In this document: positions 1 to 4,679 of the stretch, in pieces
Layout: each line of letters starts with the position of its first letter
Numbering within the stretch: the stretch's first letter is position 1
Assembly: GCA_963991145.1 (NCBI GenBank)
Contig: CAXDOZ010000150.1
Coordinates: forward strand, 1 to 5,285
Direction of reading: 5' to 3'
Length of the DNA stretch: 5,285 nucleotides
Origin: CAXDOZ01 sp963991145
Lineage (GTDB): Bacteria; Bacteroidota; Bacteroidia; Chitinophagales; JABDMM01
Made by a program: the position numbers and the translations under genes
Notes under the pieces: model-generated
What the model saw: only the letters and a program-made list of their open reading frames with translations
What the model was told of the DNA's origin: nothing
Database searches by the model: none

Positions 1-2453
1 ACACAGAAGTTAAATCTGGTATTAGGTCTTTCTCTACTGAATGGATTTGAAAGTGTGTTTACTGCACACTGAGTTTGAGTTCCTGCTGAATAAACCATAC
101 AGTCATATCCAGGGTTTGTAAACCTCATTTTGTTATTGAAGTTACCTGCGGCATTTGCTTCGTAACAGATCTCAATAACAAGGTTTGAAACACCATCCCA
201 ATCATAAGGATTATCGAGAACATGAGTATTCCATCCATTCGCAGGTGTTACATTCTTAGGGCTAAATACATCTACCAGTCCGGATTCCCATCCGGTAATA
301 GTATTTGATTGAGTACAACCCATGCGAATTGTAAAGTTGTTCAATACAGCTCCTGAGTAGAACTGACCAATCTCGAATCCTAACTCTTCAATTGTACCTC
401 CAGAACCAATTGCAGCAGCTATTTCTGGGGCCCGATAGAGGATCTGAAGTCTTTGAGAATTTGACCAGTTACCATAAACGGTAGGGTATTGAGTAGGTGA
501 TCCACCTTGAACATTGTTTGATGTACCTACATCCCCAATGATCTGAGCTCCTGCACAAGGGTTTGGAGCAACTCTACAACTTCTAGGGTTACTAATAATG
601 TCAAAGTTTACAGGATCGCCCGGACAAACTGTATCCTCATCGGCGCTAGCCACAATTAAAGGAGCAATACCGGTAACGGTGACATCAACGGAATCAACCC
701 TAACACAACCATTATTACCAGTTGCAAAAAGGAAGTATCTGGTAACACCTTGCGAAGTAGGACTTGCAAATGGTTGAAGAACTGTATCATTTGGAATAGA
801 GCTATTTGGATATGAAAGCCCTGTTCCAGGCACCCATTGATAAGAGTAGGGCGCATAAAGTGAATCTGTATACCCAAGTAATTGGGTTATTCCATTCAGA
901 CAGATCGAATCATCAGGACCCGCATCTACCGCAAATGGAGGATTCACGATAATATAAGTTGAATCAGCACCACAGTCAGAGTTGTAGACATACATCGTAT
1001 TCTGAGATGGAGCTGCTGTTGTTATTTGTGAAAGTGGATTAGATAATCCTGCGGTGGGTGTCCAGGTAAATACTGAACCTCCAGTTGCGGTAATCGGAAC
1101 TGGTGTACCACAATAGACTGCCGTATCAGGCGTGACAACTACATCGGGTTGGACATTGATTGTCATTACCGTTGAGGCAAAACCTACAACGGGACAGGCA
1201 TCTGTTATCGCATTTATCGTAAAGAAGTTGGTTCCGGAATCCTGTGGAGATGGTGTCCAAACTAACTGCCCGATCGCTGTATCGTTACAACCATTCCCTA
1301 ACATAGAGAAAGTGGCTCCCGGCAATGGATTATTTGCGCTTTGTACATCTGATGTCAGTCGAACATTGTTACCCCCAGGATCAGTAATCCTAAATCCAAG
1401 TACGAGTTGAGTTCCCGGACAGACCTGTATTGCTCCATTAGACAATTGTTGACCACCAAACACCAGCGTTGGAGTGTCGGGAATTACGGGTGGAGCAGAG
1501 TTACAGACCGAGTTGGACAAAACAACAAACTGCATATCACGCATTGTTGCTCCATAAAACACTCCTGTAACCGGATCGTATTGCTCAACTCTTAGAACAA
1601 CCACCGGCTCCTGTACAATTGAAGGAGTGAAATTCATTTGCCCTGTAAGAGAATCAAAAACCATTGGTCCAGTCCCTGTAAAGGCAAAGGGCTGCGGAAG
1701 TGTATAAGGAAAGCTGAAGTTCATGAAGTTGGTGTAACCAGTACGAGCAGTTACCATCATATAGCGAAGCGAATCTCCATCGGGATCCGTAGCCCCGTGT
1801 GAATATGAATAAGGAATACCTGCGCAGATATAAGGTGTAGCAGGGTTGGAAAAAATTGGACCACTATTACACTGCCCTGAGTTAAAAATGGTAAGATCAT
1901 TGATTTCACAGAAGGCATAAAGATTTCCTCCGGCAGTGTAGTTTGTGTTTGTATTTCGAGCACCAATAGAAACAGCATTGATCCATTGGTTACATCTGGT
2001 TCCTCCAAAACCAACAGGAAGATTGATCACATCTTCATAAAGATATCGCTCTACCCCTGGAAGAGCATTTGGTGCAGAAGAGTTACACTCGGATTGCAAA
2101 ATAAAGTTTGGACACAATCCAGAGGCCTCACAAGGTGATGGTGTAACAACGTTCCCTGTACAACTATCAACAATGGTATTTGGAGCACAAGCTGCTTTTG
2201 GCAGGTTGGTGATAAACTGATTACCGCAGTTATTAGGAGTAAATGAGGTCAACCTCATTGTAGTTGGTTCCGATATACCGCCACAATCGCGATAGAACCA
2301 CACTCTAATCCGATATTGACCATTGGTAGGATTGAGACATGTATACTCGATGTCAACCCCCATAGCGTGGGTTGCTTTTGCCTCATTCGAGCTGAAGATC
2401 AAAAGGAAAATTGGAATTGCTATGTACAGAAGGAAGGGTAAATATTTCCTCAT
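1..2453 (-). CDS. Large secreted multidomain surface protein, Ig/PKD-like modules (3'-truncated by window edge)
   Basis: The frame stays open for 817 codons from an ATG at 2453-2451 to the window edge, so the C-terminus is missing. An in-frame TAA five codons upstream (2468-2466) and the signal peptide fix the start. Residues 1-27 are a Sec signal peptide: basic RK, a hydrophobic core, then AKA before Thr28. The mature protein opens with THAMGVDIEYTC and a YRDC motif at 54-57, typical of large Bacteroidota surface proteins; this first domain (about 28-315) includes DPDGDS at 223-228 and RDMQFVV near 305-311. Further modules follow: about 340-435 (starts CPGT, contains VWTP), 436-505 and 508-596 (Ig/PKD-like, each with a W-x-P-x-x-GLS-x-P motif), then about 610-817, with QRLQILYRAPE at 667-677 and WDGVSNLVIEIC at 752-763. 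There are about 28 cysteines, consistent with disulfides outside the cytoplasm. Relatives often end in a type IX secretion (gliding-motility-associated) domain, here unseen. The role is probably surface or adhesive; no enzymatic motif is visible. Confidence 0.9.
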   Translation of the reverse strand, partial: MRKYLPFLLYIAIPIFLLIFSSNEAKATHAMGVDIEYTCLNPTNGQYRIRVWFYRDCGGISEPTTMRLTSFTPNNCGNQFITNLPKAACAPNTIVDSCTGNVVTPSPCEASGLCPNFILQSECNSSAPNALPGVERYLYEDVINLPVGFGGTRCNQWINAVSIGARNTNTNYTAGGNLYAFCEINDLTIFNSGQCNSGPIFSNPATPYICAGIPYSYSHGATDPDGDSLRYMMVTARTGYTNFMNFSFPYTLPQPFAFTGTGPMVFDSLTGQMNFTPSIVQEPVVVLRVEQYDPVTGVFYGATMRDMQFVVLSNSVCNSAPPVIPDTPTLVFGGQQLSNGAIQVCPGTQLVLGFRITDPGGNNVRLTSDVQSANNPLPGATFSMLGNGCNDTAIGQLVWTPSPQDSGTNFFTINAITDACPVVGFASTVMTINVQPDVVVTPDTAVYCGTPVPITATGGSVFTWTPTAGLSNPLSQITTAAPSQNTMYVYNSDCGADSTYIIVNPPFAVDAGPDDSICLNGITQLLGYTDSLYAPYSYQWVPGTGLSYPNSSIPNDTVLQPFASPTSQGVTRYFLFATGNNGCVRVDSVDVTVTGIAPLIVASADEDTVCPGDPVNFDIISNPRSCRVAPNPCAGAQIIGDVGTSNNVQGGSPTQYPTVYGNWSNSQRLQILYRAPEIAAAIGSGGTIEELGFEIGQFYSGAVLNNFTIRMGCTQSNTITGWESGLVDVFSPKNVTPANGWNTHVLDNPYDWDGVSNLVIEICYEANAAGNFNNKMRFTNPGYDCMVYSAGTQTQCAVNTLSNPFSRERPNTRFNFC
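666..1148 (-). repeat. Two tandem Ig/PKD-like modules (about residues 436-596)
   Basis: Two consecutive segments share the same plan: a cysteine near the start (C448, C518), a W-x-P-x-x-GLS-x-P motif (W464 to P473, and W540 to P549, spaced 76 residues apart), a stretch of polar residues, an aromatic strand, a further cysteine (C494, C583), and a closing D-S plus beta strand (DSTYIIV near 497-503, DSVDVTVT near 588-595). This is the recurrent Ig/PKD-like repeat of Bacteroidota surface proteins. The preceding segment (about 340-435) has a WTP at about 399-401 and may be a more distant relative. Divergence is high, so no DNA-level repeat is evident. Confidence 0.6.
1508..2372 (-). other. N-terminal conserved domain of the surface protein (about residues 28-315)
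   Basis: The region starts with the pattern TH-x-x-G-x-x-I-x-Y-x-C and continues to YRDC at 54-57, both recurrent at the start of long exported Bacteroidota proteins. Twelve cysteines fall between residues 39 and 210 (for example 39, 57, 76, 89, 98, 108, 114, 123, 154, 182, 195, 210), suggesting a disulfide-stabilised fold. Its second half carries PYSYSHGATDPDGDSLRY (residues 214-231), a cadherin/PKD-like segment rich in acidic residues that could bind calcium. It then has DSLTGQMNFTP (268-277 region) and ends with RDMQFVVL (305-312). Domain borders are estimated by eye. Confidence 0.65.
2373..2453 (-). other. Sec signal peptide of the large surface protein
   Basis: Residues 1-27 begin MRKYLPFLLY, with two basic residues followed by a strongly hydrophobic stretch to about residue 20. 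A short polar segment (SSNE) and an A-K-A signal peptidase I site at residues 25-27 follow. Predicted cleavage leaves Thr28 of THAMG as the mature N-terminus. This site sits exactly where the first conserved domain of the family begins, which supports both the start codon and export across the inner membrane. Confidence 0.85.
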
Positions 2454-2478
2454 ATTTTCCGGTTGTTAAGAGAACTAA

Positions 2479-2511
2479 TAAAAATAGTAAAAACCCCCGC
2501 GATGTGGAAAA
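2479..2511 (-). promoter_or_regulatory. Weak candidate promoter for the large surface protein gene
   Basis: Read on the minus strand, TATTTTTA at 2486-2479 matches the Bacteroidota -7 consensus TAnnTTTG at all but the last base. A T-rich TTTT (2511-2508) lies 21 bases upstream where the -33 TTTG element would be. The box lies about 25 bases before the start codon, a sensible distance. AT-rich intergenic DNA gives such matches by chance, so this is only a candidate. Confidence 0.25.
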
Positions 2512-2552
2512 CTTGAGCTTGTTATTATTTTGACATTTTCGTGATACATCGG

Positions 2553-2577
2553 CGGTTGTCTGTTATAATGACAATCG
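2553..2577. repeat. Imperfect inverted repeat (8-base arms, 9-base centre), possible operator
   Basis: CGGTTGTC at 2553-2560 and GACAATCG at 2570-2577 are reverse complements except for one position, which would be a G:U pair in plus-strand RNA. The centre is TGTTATAAT. It lies about 100 bases upstream of the minus-strand start and 155 bases upstream of aspS. No T-run follows, so it is not a typical terminator. A protein-binding site or a hairpin in a leader is possible. Function is unknown. Confidence 0.35.
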
Positions 2578-2623
2578 AAGGACCAAAAGCGTTGCAGTCA
2601 CTTATAAGAAATTTTTATCCATT

Positions 2624-2641
2624 CCAATTTTTCTTAATTGG
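2624..2641. repeat. Small AT-rich hairpin CCAATT-N6-AATTGG
   Basis: A perfect 6-base inverted repeat (CCAATT at 2624-2629 and AATTGG at 2636-2641) with a TTTCTT centre. The stem is AT-rich and weak, and no U-tract follows on the plus strand, so it is a poor terminator. It could be a binding site or chance in an AT-rich spacer. Confidence 0.25.
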
Positions 2642-2701
2642 TCTGTCTCAAAAAATCCTGAAATAAAAGAGCGCGAAAGCCCCTGAAACCAGCTACTTAT
2701 C

Positions 2702-2709
2702 TACATTTG
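2702..2709 (+). promoter_or_regulatory. Probable aspS promoter -7 box (TACATTTG)
   Basis: TACATTTG fits the Bacteroidota primary-sigma -7 consensus TAnnTTTG at every defined position and lies 22 bases before the aspS start codon, predicting a short leader of roughly 15-18 bases. No clear TTTG or TTG element is present 19-20 bases upstream (the DNA there reads about GCGAAAGCCCCTG), so the -33 half is weak or absent. Confidence 0.5.
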
Positions 2710-2731
2710 CAAATCAATCAATCAGCTAGGA

Positions 2732-4492
2732 ATGTACAGATCGCATACTTGCGGAGAGCTAAACCTCGAAAACACCGGTCAGACGGTTACTTTATCAGGA
2801 TGGGTTCAAAAGAACAGAGACCTTGGAGGAATGACCTTCATTGACCTTCGAGATCGCTATGGAATCACTCAATTAGTCTTCAATATGGAGCAAAATGCAG
2901 ATCTATGCGAGAAAGCAAGAGGTCTGGGTCGTGAATTCGTGATCAAAGTTTCTGGTACAGTAGCTGAGAGATCAAGCAAAAACAAGAATATTCCTACAGG
3001 TGACATTGAGATCATTGTTGAGGAGCTTCAGGTACTGAATGAGTCTGAAACTCCTCCATTTACCATTGAAGACGAAAGCGATGGTGGTGATGAGCTTAGA
3101 ATGAAGTACAGATATCTCGACCTAAGAAGAAATCCTGTAAAAGAGAACATTTTGCTGCGTCACCAGATCAACAGGATCTGCAGATCGTTCCTCGATGATC
3201 AGGGTTTTGTAGACGTTGAGACACCGTATCTGATTAAATCAACTCCGGAGGGAGCAAGAGATTTTGTTGTGCCGTCGAGAATGAATCCTGGCCAGTTCTA
3301 TGCACTGCCACAGTCACCTCAAACCTTTAAGCAGCTATTGATGGTTTCTGGCTTCGATAAGTACTATCAGTTCGTGAAGTGCTTCCGCGACGAGGATCTT
3401 AGAGCCGATCGCCAACCTGAATTCTCACAGATCGACTGCGAAATGAGCTTTGTGACTCAGGATGATGTCCTAAGCACTTTCGAAGGGATGGTAAGAAAGG
3501 TTTTCAAGGATGTAAAAGGCATTGATGTCAATGATATCCCAAAAATGACCTGGGACGAGTCCATGAAGCTATACGGAAACGACAAGCCGGATATCCGATT
3601 CGATATGAAGTTCGTGGAGCTAAATGAGCTTACCCAAAACAAGGGCTTTAATGTGTTTGATCAGGCTGAGCTGGTTGTTGGAATTTGCGCTAAAGGATGC
3701 GCAGATTACACAAGAAAGCAGCTGGATGGGCTTATAGATTTTGTTCGTCGTCCGCAAGTTGGAGCTAAAGGCCTCGTTTGGGCTAAGTTCAATGAAGACG
3801 GTACTTTCAAGTCCTCAGTAGATAAATTCTATTCCCAGGATGACCTTGCTGCCTGGGCAGAAGCCTTTGGCGCTGAGCCAGGAGATTTGATGCTGATCCT
3901 TGCAGATGAAGCTCTAAAAGCCAGAACTGCACTTTCTGTTCTCCGACTTGAAATGGGAGAGAGACTTGGTTTAAGAAAGCCTGATGAATTCAAACTCTTG
4001 TGGGTAATGGATTTCCCATTGTTAGAATGGGCAGAGGAAGAAGAGCGATTTGTAGCTCGTCACCACCCATTCACCAGACCAAAGCTGGAAGATCTGGAAT
4101 ACATTCATTCAGATCCGGGGCGCATTCGCGCCGATGCCTATGATCTTGTGCTCAATGGAAACGAGATTGCAGGAGGATCGATCAGGATTCACGAAAGCGA
4201 CCTTCAGGAGCGCATGTTTGAGCTTCTTGGCATGAGCGAAGAGGAACAATCTGAGAAATTCGGATTCCTATTAGACGCCTTTAAATATGGGGCTCCGCCT
4301 CATGGCGGGATGGCCTTTGGCTTTGACCGTTTTTGTGCTATTTTAGGTGGATCTGAGATCATCCGTGATTTCATTGCCTTCCCAAAAAACAACTCTGGTC
4401 GAGATGTTATGATAGATGCCCCATCGAACATCGACGACCATCAGCTCGAAGAGCTAAGTCTGAGATTAAGCCTGCCCAAAGCAACCGAATAA
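2732..4492 (+). CDS. aspS: Aspartyl-tRNA synthetase (AspRS, class II)
   Basis: Cytoplasmic enzyme that activates aspartate with ATP and joins it to tRNA-Asp. At 586 residues it is near the usual bacterial length (E. coli 590) and complete. The start MYRSHTCGEL is the family's typical N-terminus. Residues 1 to about 105 form the OB-fold anticodon-binding domain (GWVQKNRDLGG at 23-33). The class II catalytic core follows: motif 1 region with flipping loop (VETPYLIKSTPEGARDF, 162-178), substrate pocket QSPQTFKQ (194-201), motif 2 FRDEDLRADRQPEFSQID (218-235), the bacterial GAD insertion (about 288-420), GNEIAGGSIRIHE (476-488), and motif 3 GMAFGFDRFCAILGG (526-540) with Arg533. Leu31 matches discriminating AspRS, whereas the non-discriminating type usually has His there. 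A probable promoter box lies just upstream. The next gene is 121 bases away, so aspS is probably transcribed alone. No key residue appears missing. Confidence 0.98.
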   Translation: MYRSHTCGELNLENTGQTVTLSGWVQKNRDLGGMTFIDLRDRYGITQLVFNMEQNADLCEKARGLGREFVIKVSGTVAERSSKNKNIPTGDIEIIVEELQVLNESETPPFTIEDESDGGDELRMKYRYLDLRRNPVKENILLRHQINRICRSFLDDQGFVDVETPYLIKSTPEGARDFVVPSRMNPGQFYALPQSPQTFKQLLMVSGFDKYYQFVKCFRDEDLRADRQPEFSQIDCEMSFVTQDDVLSTFEGMVRKVFKDVKGIDVNDIPKMTWDESMKLYGNDKPDIRFDMKFVELNELTQNKGFNVFDQAELVVGICAKGCADYTRKQLDGLIDFVRRPQVGAKGLVWAKFNEDGTFKSSVDKFYSQDDLAAWAEAFGAEPGDLMLILADEALKARTALSVLRLEMGERLGLRKPDEFKLLWVMDFPLLEWAEEEERFVARHHPFTRPKLEDLEYIHSDPGRIRADAYDLVLNGNEIAGGSIRIHESDLQERMFELLGMSEEEQSEKFGFLLDAFKYGAPPHGGMAFGFDRFCAILGGSEIIRDFIAFPKNNSGRDVMIDAPSNIDDHQLEELSLRLSLPKATE

Positions 4493-4539
4493 GGGTTTTT
4501 TGTGCCTTCTTAAAGGAACAACGCACCCCCTTCGGTGAA

Positions 4540-4584
4540 AAAGCTTGTTTAGATGGCACACGACAGCTGTCTATCTTGAGCTTT
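4540..4584. terminator. Imperfect inverted repeat after aspS, possible weak terminator
   Basis: AAAGCT (4540-4545) pairs with AGCTTT (4579-4584). Inside, AGAT (4551-4554) can pair with ATCT (4573-4576), and the perfect palindrome GACAGCTGTC (4562-4571) sits asymmetrically near the tip. The sequence after it, CTGTTATT, is only moderately T-rich. It could end aspS transcription inefficiently or be a regulatory site of the next gene. Unpaired bases on both sides make the fold uncertain. Confidence 0.25.
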
Positions 4585-4606
4585 CTGTTATTAATGCACA
4601 ATTTTG
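4576..4606 (+). promoter_or_regulatory. Candidate promoter immediately before the downstream secreted-protein gene
   Basis: TTG at 4576-4578 is followed, after 20 bases, by CAATTTTG at 4599-4606. That is one mismatch (C for T at the first position) from the Bacteroidota -7 box TAnnTTTG, at close to the expected spacing. The box ends seven bases before the ATG at 4614, so transcription would start at or within a few bases of the start codon, giving a leaderless or nearly leaderless mRNA. No Shine-Dalgarno sequence is present (the bases before ATG read CCAGTTA). Confidence 0.4.
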
Positions 4607-4613
4607 CCAGTTA

Positions 4614-4679
4614 ATGAAGCAGTTTTTACGCTCAGTAGCTCTCTTACTATTTCTTTCTTTTGGTGCGGTCAGCTTCGCC
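4614..4679 (+). other. Sec signal peptide of the downstream secreted protein
   Basis: Residues 1-22 carry basic residues Lys2 and Arg6, a hydrophobic core from about 8 to 19, and a small-x-small site ending S-F-A before Gln23. The arrangement supports ATG 4614 as the true start and export across the inner membrane. Confidence 0.85.

Larger units (their letters stand above)
2454..2731. other. Divergent intergenic region between the surface-protein gene and aspS
   Basis: These 278 bases separate two divergently transcribed genes and must hold both promoters. I see no credible small ORF, tRNA or T-box leader. The contents are an imperfect palindrome at 2553-2577, an AT-rich hairpin at 2624-2641, a good -7 box for aspS at 2702-2709 and a weak one for the other gene at 2479-2486. 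Neither start codon has a well-spaced Shine-Dalgarno sequence. AGGA at 2728-2731 directly abuts the aspS ATG, too close to serve as one, and GGAA at 2460-2457 lies three bases before the other start. This fits Bacteroidota, where such sites are weakly used. Confidence 0.8.
4493..4613. other. Spacer between aspS and the following secreted-protein gene
   Basis: This 121-base spacer begins with a T6 run (4496-4501) directly after the aspS stop. No GC-rich stem precedes it, so a canonical intrinsic terminator is not evident there. It also contains a short CACC/GGTG stem (4524-4527 with 4534-4537), a long-range complementary pair TGTGCC (4501-4506) and GGCACA (4555-4560), the inverted repeat at 4540-4584, and a candidate promoter at 4576-4606. 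An opposite-strand open frame crossing this spacer shows no recognisable features. Confidence 0.6.

Noticed and set aside
656..2014. Short open frames on both strands within 656-2014 (for example 656-877 and 1757-2014 minus, 1132-1410 and 1407-1595 plus)
   Set aside because: All lie inside the continuous 817-codon minus-strand frame in other frames, show no recognisable domain or start signal, and are shadows of that gene.
2530..2569. TTGACA (2530-2535) and TATAAT (2564-2569) resembling an E. coli sigma-70 promoter
   Set aside because: The spacing is 28 bases instead of about 17, and Bacteroidota primary sigma factors use TTTG/TAnnTTTG elements.
2454..2731. A tRNA, T-box or riboswitch in the divergent spacer
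   Set aside because: I find no cloverleaf, T-box core or recognised aptamer, and the likely aspS leader is too short.
3457..3642. 61-codon minus-strand frame inside aspS
   Set aside because: It is antisense to the well-supported aspS coding region and has no recognisable features.
4487..4501. T6 run just after the aspS stop as an intrinsic terminator
   Set aside because: No stable GC-rich stem precedes it; only a 3-base CCC/GGG pairing is available.
4407..4601. 64-codon minus-strand frame across the aspS end and the spacer
   Set aside because: It overlaps the conserved aspS C-terminus in antisense, and its product shows no motif, signal or domain.
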